A stretch of 24,222 bases of DNA from assembly GCA_002433675.1 (NCBI GenBank), contig DJIP01000220.1, positions 1 through 24,222 of the forward strand, in the 5' to 3' direction. Of the stretch, positions 7,515 through 15,147 are shown in pieces (within the stretch, counting starts at the first letter, position 1; each line of letters starts with the position of its first letter). The notes below the pieces were generated by a model. The model ran no database searches and was not told the origin of the DNA. It saw nothing but the letters and a program-made list of their open reading frames with translations. The stretch comes from Halomonas halophila. Its GTDB lineage: Bacteria > Pseudomonadota > Gammaproteobacteria > Pseudomonadales > Halomonadaceae. A program made the translations under genes and the position numbers.

Positions 7515-9146
7515 ATGACCACCTCCACCACCGGCACCTCGTCACCCGCCGATCGCTCGGCGCCAGCGAACGGGGACTTGCCCGCCGGCCAGTATCGCCT
7601 GGGCGACCCCGTCGTGCTCTGTCTCAGCATCGGTTTCATTGTGCTGTTCGTCGGCCTGTCGCTGTACGACATCGACGGCGTGGCCGGGGCCATCGGCACG
7701 GGCTTCGCCTGGACCGCCAAGGCGCTCGGCAGCTATTTCCAGATCCTGCTGCTGCTGACCTTCTTTATCGCCATGGGATTGATCGCCACCCCGGCGGCGA
7801 GTGCACGCATCGGCAACACCCGCACGCCTGAGCTGTCCACCTTCAAGTGGGTGTCGATCATCATGTGCACCCTGCTGGCGGGGGGCGGAGTGTTCTTCGC
7901 CGCCGGCGAGCCGATCTACCACTTCGTGGTCACGCCGCCGGCCTTTGCCGGCAGCGCGGCCATCGAGGCCGGTAGCGACTCCGCCATCGCCCCGGCCCTG
8001 GCCCAGTCGTTCATGCACTGGGGCTTTCTGGCCTGGGCGGTGCTTGGCAGCCTGACCGCGGTGGTGCTGTCCCACGCCCACTACGACAAGGGCCAGCCGC
8101 TGCAGCCGCGCACCCTGCTCTATCCGGTGCTCGGCGAGCGGGTGATGAAGGGCCCGCTGGGCGGCGTGGTCGATGCCCTGTGCGTGATTGCGGTGGTGGC
8201 CGGCACCGTCGGCCCCATCGGCTTTCTTGCCACCCAGGTCAGCTTCGGCCTGCATGAGCTGTTCGGCGTGGCCAACACCTATATGACCCAGCTGATCATC
8301 CTGGTCGGCCTCGGCGCGGTCTACGTCACCTCGGCGGTCACCGGCATCGACAAGGGCATCCAGATCCTGTCGCGCTTCAACGTCTTCCTGGCGCTGGCCA
8401 TCGCCGCGGTGATCTTCCTGTTCGGGCCGACGCTGTTCATGGTCAACGCCTTCACCCAGGGCTTCGGCGAGTACCTGACGTCGTTCTTCGCCATGTCGAC
8501 GATGACCGCCCAGAGCGCACCGGACTGGTGGATGCAGTGGTGGACGGTGTTCTTCTTTGCCTGGTTTATCGGCTACGGCCCGCTGATGGCGATCTTCGTC
8601 GCGCGTATCTCCAAGGGCCGTACCATTCGCCAGATGGTGCTTACCGTGGCGGTGCTGGCGCCGGTAGCCACGGCCATCTGGTTCACCCTGCTGGGCGGTT
8701 CCGGCATCTTCTACCAGATGACCGGGGTCATCGACCTGACCGAGGCGCTCAACAACTTCCAGTTCGACGTGGCTACGCTGACCGTGGCCCAGGCGCTGCC
8801 CGGCGGTACCGTCATGGCGGTAGCGATCCTGGTGCTGACCACCATCTTCGTCGCCACCACCGGTGACTCCATGAGCTACGCCATCGCCGTGGTCGGCGCC
8901 GGTCACGACGAGCCGAGCCCGCTGGTTCGCGCCTTCTGGGGCATCGCCATGGCGCTGATGGCGGCTATCCTCCTGTATATGGGCTCGGGGCAGATCAGTG
9001 CCCTGCAGCAGTTCATCGTACTGACCGCCATACCGGTATCGCTGGTGCTGCTGCCGTCGCTGTGGACCGGCCCCCAGGCTGCCCTCGCCATGGCCCGAGC
9101 CCAGGGCATCACCAGCCACAAAGCCAGCGCTACAGGGGAGGCCTGA
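7515..9146 (+). CDS. BCCT family betaine/carnitine/choline transporter
   Basis: A 543-residue secondary transporter with about twelve hydrophobic segments, for uptake of quaternary-amine zwitterions or related compounds by sodium or proton symport. BCCT hallmarks are the segment GVFFAAGEPIYHF (residues 125-137), MHWGFLAW (167-174), TGIDKGIQILSRFN (276-289) and ARISKGRT (363-370). The usual Trp-rich substrate region is divergent: WTVFFFAWFIGYGP at 343-356 has Gly-Tyr-Gly where many members have Ser-Trp-Ser/Ala. There is no long C-terminal osmosensor tail, so a nutritional rather than osmotic role is more likely. Start ATG 7515 is preceded by AGAGG. The gene ends one base before the next start. 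Confidence 0.92.
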   Translation: MTTSTTGTSSPADRSAPANGDLPAGQYRLGDPVVLCLSIGFIVLFVGLSLYDIDGVAGAIGTGFAWTAKALGSYFQILLLLTFFIAMGLIATPAASARIGNTRTPELSTFKWVSIIMCTLLAGGGVFFAAGEPIYHFVVTPPAFAGSAAIEAGSDSAIAPALAQSFMHWGFLAWAVLGSLTAVVLSHAHYDKGQPLQPRTLLYPVLGERVMKGPLGGVVDALCVIAVVAGTVGPIGFLATQVSFGLHELFGVANTYMTQLIILVGLGAVYVTSAVTGIDKGIQILSRFNVFLALAIAAVIFLFGPTLFMVNAFTQGFGEYLTSFFAMSTMTAQSAPDWWMQWWTVFFFAWFIGYGPLMAIFVARISKGRTIRQMVLTVAVLAPVATAIWFTLLGGSGIFYQMTGVIDLTEALNNFQFDVATLTVAQALPGGTVMAVAILVLTTIFVATTGDSMSYAIAVVGAGHDEPSPLVRAFWGIAMALMAAILLYMGSGQISALQQFIVLTAIPVSLVLLPSLWTGPQAALAMARAQGITSHKASATGEA

Positions 9147-9147
9147 G

Positions 9148-10938
9148 ATGAGACGCGAAGACCTCGCCAGCCGCCTTTCCGACGTCGAGCAGCGCCTGCG
9201 TCTGCGCGCGCCCGACGAGGTGATGCAACTCGATCGCCTGGGCAGCCTGCACGCCAGCCGGCTGAGCTTCGTGCGCAGCCTGGTACGCCAGATGGCGCGC
9301 CAGCGCTGGCAGATCAGCACCACCCGCTTCGCGCTGGACGCCGAGGGCCACGGTGTCGCCATCTATCGTCTGCAGACCCCCCAGGCCCGCTACCACGGGG
9401 TGATCTTTTCCCAGCCGCTGGATGACGCCGCCCGCTCCGACCGGGTCATCGCCGAGGCCTGGGACGTCACCTTCGGCGTGGTCGAAGGCGACGTGGACGA
9501 CTCGCTGCTTGAGCAGATGGCCGCCAACGTGCCGCTGCAGGAAGCCGGGCGCCAGCATCCACGCCTGCTGGTGCTGTCGCGGGCCAACCGCAGCCTCAGA
9601 AACTTCGCCGCCTTTCTCGATGCGCTGTGCGCCGGACGCCAGCCGGACCCGGCCTGGCTGACCCGGGTCGGCTACCTGTATCGCACCACCGCGGTCTACG
9701 GCAACGGCAAGTTCGGCATCGCCGACTTCGGTCGACTCAAGCACAACCCGGACTTCCAGCGTCCCTTCTCGGCGCAGATGCTGGCGGTCTACCTGCTGCG
9801 CCACTTCTCCATCGAGCAGATCGAGCATATGGCCCGAGCCCGGGCGCCGGGCAGCGCCGTCGCCATGGCCGCGCCGCTGCGCCGCTATCTGGGCATCGGC
9901 AACTCCACTGGACTGGGCATGGCGCCCTTTCTGATCAACCACCCGCAGCTGATCCAGCGCTGGGTCGAGAGCCGCGAAAAGGCGCTGGCCCAGGTCAGCG
10001 GTCAGGTTCCCGGTGAACCGGAGCGACAGCGCCTGGTGGCACTGGTCGCCCGAGCCGAGCGCCACCTGGCCCAGACCGTGACCGAGGATAGTGAGCAGAG
10101 CGCGCGCAACCGCGAGACCGCCAGCGCCCTGCCGGCGGTGCGCGCCTGGCTCGAGCAGGTGCCGCTGGCCGAGGAGCTGTGGCAGGAGCTGATCGACTGG
10201 AGCCGCCAGACCCTGAGCCTGGAAGCCCAGGAGCTGATCCATACCCTATTGCTTGAGCTCTACCCGGAGATCGTCGACCCCTTCGAGGACCAGATGGGGG
10301 TCGAAGAGGGCCTGGAGCTGACCCCGGACATGCCGCTGGTCAGACTCAAGCAGCTGATCGAGACCCACTACGACTGGGCCCTGCGTCATGACTTCGGCGA
10401 CCCCGAGGAACGCTACTGGTTCTGGTATCGCTCGGTCGAGAAGGAAGAGCCGCGCCTGGGCGTGCGCGACGTCGAGCCCGGCGCCGACCGCGAGCTGAAA
10501 CTCGCCATCGCGCCACGGGTGGCCGATACCCATGGGGTCATCGACGACTTCCTCAGCGCCCATCCGCGCGCCCTGGTGGTGGAGTTTCTGATCCACCACC
10601 CGCGTCACAAGGACATCATCCGGCGCATCCAGAGCATGGCCGAGACGCCCTTCGGCGAGATCCGCGCCAACCTGTGGGCCCGCGAGATGAAGCCAATGCA
10701 CCTGCTTCGCACCAAGCTGTCGTTCTTCGGTGCCAGTCGCTTCGATCCCAAGTCCGATCGCTGGGTGCGCATCACCCTGTTCCAGGGCGCGCCATTGGTC
10801 GAGGAGCTCAACGCCGAGCCCAGCGATCTGATCGACTTCGACGACTGGAGCTTCCCGCTGGAGCCCGACCAGGACGCCGCCGGCATGCTCAAGGAAGCCG
10901 ATGCCCAACCCCGCCAGTACGCCGGAACCAACTCATGA
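9148..10938 (+). CDS. Uncharacterised 596-residue soluble protein
   Basis: I do not recognise this protein. It has no signal peptide, no membrane segment and a single cysteine (Cys161). It is rich in charged helices, Arg-rich near the N terminus and acidic near 365-425. Segments that look conserved are VYGNGKFGIADFGRL (183-197), a glycine-rich loop GNSTGLGMAPFLINHP (251-266), YWFWYRS (423-429) followed by EKEEPRLG, and KLSFFGASRFDP (523-534). The loop could bind a nucleotide or phosphate, but it matches no classical P-loop or Rossmann motif. A GGGGAGG ribosome site precedes ATG 9148, one base after the BCCT stop, and its own stop overlaps the next start as ATGA, so it is tightly coupled to both neighbours and presumably acts on the transported compound. 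Confidence 0.85.
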   Translation: MRREDLASRLSDVEQRLRLRAPDEVMQLDRLGSLHASRLSFVRSLVRQMARQRWQISTTRFALDAEGHGVAIYRLQTPQARYHGVIFSQPLDDAARSDRVIAEAWDVTFGVVEGDVDDSLLEQMAANVPLQEAGRQHPRLLVLSRANRSLRNFAAFLDALCAGRQPDPAWLTRVGYLYRTTAVYGNGKFGIADFGRLKHNPDFQRPFSAQMLAVYLLRHFSIEQIEHMARARAPGSAVAMAAPLRRYLGIGNSTGLGMAPFLINHPQLIQRWVESREKALAQVSGQVPGEPERQRLVALVARAERHLAQTVTEDSEQSARNRETASALPAVRAWLEQVPLAEELWQELIDWSRQTLSLEAQELIHTLLLELYPEIVDPFEDQMGVEEGLELTPDMPLVRLKQLIETHYDWALRHDFGDPEERYWFWYRSVEKEEPRLGVRDVEPGADRELKLAIAPRVADTHGVIDDFLSAHPRALVVEFLIHHPRHKDIIRRIQSMAETPFGEIRANLWAREMKPMHLLRTKLSFFGASRFDPKSDRWVRITLFQGAPLVEELNAEPSDLIDFDDWSFPLEPDQDAAGMLKEADAQPRQYAGTNS

Positions 10939-11750
10939 AGGTGTCCTACAACGAACTCCAGGGACTCTGCCGCAAGGCCTTCCAGGCGATGGGCTTCGAG
11001 GAGGGTGACGCCAGTGACGCCGCCGACATGGTGGCCTGGATGCAGCTCTACGAGCTCGGTGGACTGGCGGCGCTGGGACGTGGCCTCGACTTTCTGCTCG
11101 CGGATCAGGGCGAGCGCCCCCCGGAACTCGTCTACTCCGACGGCGACCTGGCGGTACTCGACAGTCACGGCGCCAGCGTGCTCAAGAGCTCGACCCTGGC
11201 GCTGGAGCTGGGCTTTGCCAAGGCCCGGGCGCGAGGCCTTGCGGTGATCAAGATCCGCCACTGCCACAATCGCCAGCTGATCATGGGCTACCTGGCGCGA
11301 CTGGCCGGGCGGGGGATGAACGTCACCGCCTTCTGGCGCAATGCCCAGGCGCCTGACGGTGAGGCCCAGACCGCTGACACAGAGCAGGCGGCAGCCACCC
11401 CGTTGATCGAGCAGGTGGTGGGCTTTCGCGCGGGAAGTTCGGTGCCCGAAATCCGCGTCTATGCGGTACACGAGGTACCCGAGGAAAACGAGCCCAACGA
11501 CGGGGTGACGCTGATCATGGCCAACCACGTGGACCTGCTGCCGTCGCTGCGCTCGGAGTATCAGCTCGACCTGCTGGCCCGCCACCAGGAGTCCGACCTG
11601 CTGGCTTGCCGCGAGCGCGCCATGCACCAGGGCATCGAGGTCGACGAGGTGCTGTGGGCGCGGCTCAAGGCGCTGGCCACCCGGCTGTTGGTGGAGTCGA
11701 CCGAGGCCTCACGCAGCGGCGCCGGCGCCGGCACCCACGACAACGACTGA
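10935..11750 (+). CDS. Short Ldh_2-like / DUF3726-like protein
   Basis: A 271-residue protein overlapping the preceding stop (ATGA). The N terminus (KVSYNELQGLCRKAF, then DAADMVAWMQ) and the segment AVLDSHGASVLKSS followed by an alpha helix and ARARGLAVIKIRHCHN resemble the malate/L-lactate dehydrogenase (Ldh_2, DUF3726-like) fold, which includes delta1-pyrroline/piperideine-2-carboxylate reductases. Family members are usually about 330-350 residues. Here the substrate Ser-His-Gly near residue 45 is absent, the catalytic SNHFG is replaced by HCHNRQ, and the C-terminal portion is short, ending in a Ser/Gly/Ala-rich tail. It may be a non-canonical reductase or a partner subunit of the 596-residue protein. 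Family placement is from recalled motif similarity only. Confidence 0.7.
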   Translation: MKVSYNELQGLCRKAFQAMGFEEGDASDAADMVAWMQLYELGGLAALGRGLDFLLADQGERPPELVYSDGDLAVLDSHGASVLKSSTLALELGFAKARARGLAVIKIRHCHNRQLIMGYLARLAGRGMNVTAFWRNAQAPDGEAQTADTEQAAATPLIEQVVGFRAGSSVPEIRVYAVHEVPEENEPNDGVTLIMANHVDLLPSLRSEYQLDLLARHQESDLLACRERAMHQGIEVDEVLWARLKALATRLLVESTEASRSGAGAGTHDND

Positions 11751-11805
11751 CGCACCACCCTTGGCACTTTTCTCTACACCGACTTCTGACGTTCGAGGAT
11801 ACCCC

Positions 11806-12189
11806 ATGGTTCACCCGGTCAAGACCGAGCTGTTCGCCTCCCGCGCCCCACTGTCCTGGGCCAGCGTCGGCAACGGCATCCTGTTCACCGCCCAGATCCC
11901 CATCGACAAGAGCGGCGAGGTGGTCGACGGAGGCATCGAGGCCCAGACCCGCCAGACGCTGGACAACCTGGTACACACCCTCACCTGCGCCGGCGGCGGC
12001 GTTGAATCGCTGACCCAGGTGCTGATCTACGTGACCCGACGCGAGGACCTGGCCACGGTCAACCGGGTCTACGCCGAGTACGTCGCCGAGCCCTATCCCA
12101 ACCGCGCGGCGGTGATCGTCTCCGGCTTCGCCCGGGAAGAGATGCTGGTCGAGATGGTGGCCTACGCGGCGCTAGCGGTGGCGCCCTAG
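11806..12189 (+). CDS. RidA/YjgF/UK114 family protein (enamine/imine deaminase-like)
   Basis: A 127-residue member of the RidA superfamily, normally trimeric, which hydrolyses reactive enamine/imine intermediates to keto acids and ammonia. The family Arg is present in EPYPNRAAV, and the Glu of the RidA active site is kept in LVEMVAYA near the C terminus. Start ATG 11806 follows GAGGA at about 11795-11799; the open frame upstream to 11761 is non-conserved. It is last in the six-gene block, 55 bases after the Ldh_2-like gene and about 50 bases before a strong hairpin. Its presence suggests that an imine forms in the pathway. Some family members lack deaminase activity and have other roles. Confidence 0.92.
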   Translation: MVHPVKTELFASRAPLSWASVGNGILFTAQIPIDKSGEVVDGGIEAQTRQTLDNLVHTLTCAGGGVESLTQVLIYVTRREDLATVNRVYAEYVAEPYPNRAAVIVSGFAREEMLVEMVAYAALAVAP

Positions 12190-12237
12190 CCGCCTATTGC
12201 ACCGTAGCCGCCGATGGCGCGAATGGCCCCCCGGCAC

Positions 12238-12266
12238 CAACGAGCCCTCCGATGGAGGGCTCGTTG
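12238..12266. terminator. Bidirectional hairpin terminator
   Basis: A perfect 13-base stem (CAACGAGCCCTCC and its complement) with a 3-base GAT loop, lying between the convergent RidA gene and the binding-protein gene. Its position and stability fit an intrinsic terminator serving both strands, but there is no long T-tract on either side. Confidence 0.75.
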
Positions 12267-12340
12267 CATGGTGGGCGCCTTGCATAGCGGGCTTGTGCAC
12301 CGCTCGTCTTCACACTCGCTTGTCGCCAATCCCGCCTGCG

Positions 12341-13114
12341 CTATTTCTCGAAGTAGCGGGCCCATAGCGCCTGGTAGTCGCCGTCGTCCTTGAGCCCCTG
12401 GATGGCCTCGCTGAACTCGACGGCCAGTTCCTGATCGCGCTGGCGGAAGGCGGCGCCGACGCCGGGCCCGTAGATCGATTCGGGGCCGGTCACCAGCTCG
12501 CCCTTGCGCGCAAAGCGCTCATCACTGAACAGTCGCTCCTGGGCCAGCGGGAAGGCGGTGAAGACCAGGTCCAGCCGGCCGGTGAACATGTCGTTGACCA
12601 CGCCGCCGGAGTCCGAATAGCGACGAATGTCCGCCTCTCCGTGGTAGGTGGTCACGTACTCGTCCTGGATGGTGCCCTGCTGCACACCGATGGTCATGTC
12701 CGACAGGTCGCCTTCGGGATCGATCTCCGCGTCGGCCTGGCCGACCCACACCGAGGGCACCTGATAGTAGGGATCGGAGAACAGTACCTGTTTCGCGCGT
12801 TCCTCGGTGATGTTCATGGCCGAGGCGATCAGGTCGTACTTGCGCGCCAGCAGCCCCGGGATGATGCCGTCCCAGCCCTGCTCGACCCACTCGCACTGGC
12901 GCTGCATGCGCTCGCAGGCGGCCTCGACCAGCTCGACCTCGAAGCCGGTCAGGCTGCCGTCGGGCAGCTTTTCCTGGTACGGCGGATAGGGCACATCGAC
13001 ACCGATGCGCAGCGGGCGATCGTCGGCCTGGGCGGTGATGGCAACAGCGGCGCTGGCGCCGGCAAGGGCCATCGCCAGGCCAAGGGAGGCAGACAGCGAA
13101 GCGTTAACTTTCAT
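12341..13114 (-). CDS. Amino-acid ABC transporter periplasmic binding protein (HisJ/ArgT family)
   Basis: A 257-residue secreted protein. A signal peptide covers about residues 1-30 (Lys2, hydrophobic core, probable cleavage after Ala-Gln-Ala). The mature part starts with the SBP_bac_3 pattern RIGVDVPYPPYQ and continues with LTGFEVELVEAACERM, YDLIASAMNITEERAKQVLFSDPYY and IGVQQGT, diagnostic for polar amino-acid and opine binding proteins. No permease or ATPase gene is adjacent, so it is an orphan that must use a transporter encoded elsewhere or act as a sensor partner. It lies 70 bases downstream of the HcnB-like gene and probably belongs to the same operon. The aromatic-rich YPPY entrance fits a cationic or zwitterionic amino-acid ligand, but the ligand is unknown. 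Confidence 0.92.
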   Translation of the reverse strand: MKVNASLSASLGLAMALAGASAAVAITAQADDRPLRIGVDVPYPPYQEKLPDGSLTGFEVELVEAACERMQRQCEWVEQGWDGIIPGLLARKYDLIASAMNITEERAKQVLFSDPYYQVPSVWVGQADAEIDPEGDLSDMTIGVQQGTIQDEYVTTYHGEADIRRYSDSGGVVNDMFTGRLDLVFTAFPLAQERLFSDERFARKGELVTGPESIYGPGVGAAFRQRDQELAVEFSEAIQGLKDDGDYQALWARYFEK

Positions 13115-13184
13115 GGTCGTTTCTCGCTCATTTGTGATTGTTGAGTGGTGTTGTCAGATGGCGCCAAGGGCACTGCGCCAATGC

Positions 13185-14795
13185 TCAGGCTGGCGGCGGA
13201 TTCGACGCCCGATCCTGCGTTTGTCCCAGGCCCGCCAGCTCGCCCAGGGTGATGGAGGTCAGCGGTGGGCGAATGCGGTAGTAGCCGACCTCGTCCATGT
13301 CGCGTCCCTGCTCACTGGCCATCAGCCGCGACACATTGGTGCCGCATAGCCGTCCCTGGCAGGGGCCCATGCCACAGCGGGTGAAGGCCTTTAGCTGGTT
13401 GGGCCCGGCGGGCCCCGCTTCCAGCGCCGCCTTGAGCTGGGCCCGGCTCACCCCTTCGCAGCGACAGATCAGGGTCTCGCCGGGCTGTCGCTCGACCCAG
13501 TCCGCCGGTGGCGTGAACAACGCATCCAGCAGACGCCGACCGGACAGATCGCTGCGGCGTCGACGCCTCAGCGCGGCGCTTTCCCTGGCGCTCTCCCTGG
13601 CGATCGCCCGGCGATTATCGGCGTCTGGTATCGGCGCCGCGGCGCCTTTCACGTTGGCTGTCGTGTCCTGCGGCTTCTCCATCAGGTCAGCCATCAGCTC
13701 ATCCAGCACGGCCTGCGCCGCCAGTCGCCCTTCGCGTTCGGCATTCATGGCGCCACCGATGCCACCGCCGTCACCGGCCAGCCACACCCCCGGGCGCACC
13801 GACAGGTCGTCGCGGCGATCGGGCACGAACGCCTGCTGCGCCTCCTGCCAGTGGTGCTCGATGCCCAGCCCTCGGGGGAGCTGTGGCTCGGGCACCACCC
13901 CCATATGGGTCAGCAGCCAATCGGTCTTGAGCCTGTGCTCTTGGCCATCTCCACGCCGCCGATAGCGCACCCCGGTCAGTCGCTGGTCGCCCTCGGCGGC
14001 CAGCGACTGGACGCCACGCACGATCGGCACCCCAGCCCGCCTCAACGCCGCCAGCATGCGTGCGCCCTTGGCGAGGTAGCCGCGCGCCCGCCAGGCCCTG
14101 AGCGGATGGCGCAGCGTCCTGGCCAGGCCCAGATTCGGCGCCGTATCGAGGATCATCCGGGGCGGGCAGCCGGCGTTGAGGTACTGCCAGGCCAGCAGGT
14201 ACAGCAGTGGCCCGTTGCCCGCCAGCACCGGCGGCCCCTCGGTCAGCAGCGCGCCCTGCTTCATCAGGATCTGGGCGGCGCCGGCCTGCATCACCCCAGG
14301 CAGCTGCCAGCCGGGGAAGGGCCAGCCCCGCTCCATGGCACCGGTGGCGATGATCAGACGCTCCGCAACCAGTTCCCGGCTGATGCCGTCGTGCCCCCGC
14401 ACGCCCAGCCGATGGCCGTCGTTCAGGCCGTCGTCCAGGGCATCGTCCAGGCCGTCGTCCAGGGCATCATCCAGCGCCTCGATCCACCACACCCGTGTGC
14501 CCGGGCGATAGTCGATCTCCCCCCGCCTGGCGGCGTCCAGGAAGGCGCCGACCAGGGACCGACCGCGATGGTAGTCCTTGCCCATGACGGCGGCGTCGAG
14601 CTGGGGCCGGTCGAGCTGGCGATAGATCTGCCCGCCCGGCGCCCTGGCCTGGTCCAGCACCAGCGCACGCAGGCCGGCCTCGGCCAGTCTCAGGGCCGCC
14701 GTCATGCCGGCAGGGCCGGCGCCGAGCACCACCACCCGGGCGCGGTCATTGCAGTCGTCGGTGCCAACCGTCCCCCTCGGCTCACAGGTCTGCAT
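13185..14795 (-). CDS. FAD/NAD(P)-dependent oxidoreductase with C-terminal iron-sulfur domain (HcnB/OoxA-like subunit)
   Basis: A 536-residue alpha-type subunit of an HcnABC/opine-oxidase/D-hydroxyproline-dehydrogenase-like flavoenzyme. A dinucleotide-binding GAGPAG lies at residues 25-30, a second FAD/NAD fold in the middle, and GDGGGIGGAMNAEREG marks the FAD-binding end. The last 100 residues hold a BFD-like [2Fe-2S] site with Cys-Arg-Cys, then Cys-Gly-Met-Gly-Pro-Cys and Cys-Gly. I prefer ATG 14795: GGAGGGGAG lies seven bases upstream, whereas ATG 14828 has no ribosome site; the gene then overlaps its neighbour by 14 bases. An in-frame run of five Leu-(Asp/Asn)-Asp-(Ala/Gly) units lies at 14415-14474. 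The enzyme class oxidises C-N bonds of amino or imino acids, making imines. Confidence 0.88.
   Translation of the reverse strand: MQTCEPRGTVGTDDCNDRARVVVLGAGPAGMTAALRLAEAGLRALVLDQARAPGGQIYRQLDRPQLDAAVMGKDYHRGRSLVGAFLDAARRGEIDYRPGTRVWWIEALDDALDDGLDDALDDGLNDGHRLGVRGHDGISRELVAERLIIATGAMERGWPFPGWQLPGVMQAGAAQILMKQGALLTEGPPVLAGNGPLLYLLAWQYLNAGCPPRMILDTAPNLGLARTLRHPLRAWRARGYLAKGARMLAALRRAGVPIVRGVQSLAAEGDQRLTGVRYRRRGDGQEHRLKTDWLLTHMGVVPEPQLPRGLGIEHHWQEAQQAFVPDRRDDLSVRPGVWLAGDGGGIGGAMNAEREGRLAAQAVLDELMADLMEKPQDTTANVKGAAAPIPDADNRRAIARESARESAALRRRRRSDLSGRRLLDALFTPPADWVERQPGETLICRCEGVSRAQLKAALEAGPAGPNQLKAFTRCGMGPCQGRLCGTNVSRLMASEQGRDMDEVGYYRIRPPLTSITLGELAGLGQTQDRASNPPPA
14415..14474 (-). repeat. Five 12-base in-frame tandem repeats in the HcnB-like gene
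   Basis: On the plus strand the units are GCCGTCGTTCAG, GCCGTCGTCCAG, GGCATCGTCCAG, GCCGTCGTCCAG and GGCATCATCCAG. The alternation of two unit types suggests duplication of a 24-base pair of units. The coded peptide is an acidic Leu-Asp-Asp-Gly/Ala series located in a loop between strands of the FAD/NAD domains. Confidence 0.9.
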
Positions 14796-15147
14796 CGTCG
14801 CGCTCCCCTCCGTCGTCACCACCGGCATGGGTGGTGGTAACCCACCGGGTGGCGGTCGCGGCCGCTTCGTCGATCTGGCGACGAACCCGCATGCCCTGCT
14901 CCACCGTGACCAGGCAGCCCTGGCGATTGGGGGCTTCGTCGATGGTGATCAGGCAGTCGTGGCAGACCCCCATCATGCACAGCGGCGCGCGGTGGCCACC
15001 GGCGGCATGGCGGCGGTAGCCGGCAGCGCCCTGGTGCATCAGCACCGCGGCCGCCACGCTAAGGGTCGAGGGCACCTGGTATGGTGCGCCGTCGATGGTG
15101 ATGGTGACCTCGGGCGTGGCCGTGGCCCTTTTATGCCGCTTGAACAT
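14782..15147 (-). CDS. [2Fe-2S] ferredoxin-like small subunit (HcnA/OoxC-like)
   Basis: A 121-residue protein with a plant-type ferredoxin fold, the small electron-transfer subunit of the flavoenzyme encoded around it. Cluster ligands are Cys57, Cys62 and Cys65 (CMMGVCHDC) and Cys78. The N-terminal beta-hairpin VTITIDGAPYQVP and the helix VAAAVLM are typical of this family (Fer2_4). I chose ATG 15147 because the longer open frame upstream lies inside the preceding gene and is non-conserved. It overlaps that gene by 17 bases and the HcnB-like gene by 14 bases, so all three are translationally coupled. The last 20 residues are Gly/Asp-rich and exceed the usual family end, a probable unstructured tail. 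Confidence 0.9.
   Translation of the reverse strand: MFKRHKRATATPEVTITIDGAPYQVPSTLSVAAAVLMHQGAAGYRRHAAGGHRAPLCMMGVCHDCLITIDEAPNRQGCLVTVEQGMRVRRQIDEAAATATRWVTTTHAGGDDGGERDDADL

Noticed and set aside
7542..9362. 606-residue open frame on the minus strand across the BCCT gene
   Set aside because: Low-complexity His/Gln/Arg/Gly-rich translation typical of an antisense shadow in GC-rich DNA; the plus-strand gene is unmistakable.
14796..14828. Longer start ATG 14828 for the HcnB-like gene
   Set aside because: No ribosome site, whereas ATG 14795 has GGAGGGGAG at good spacing.
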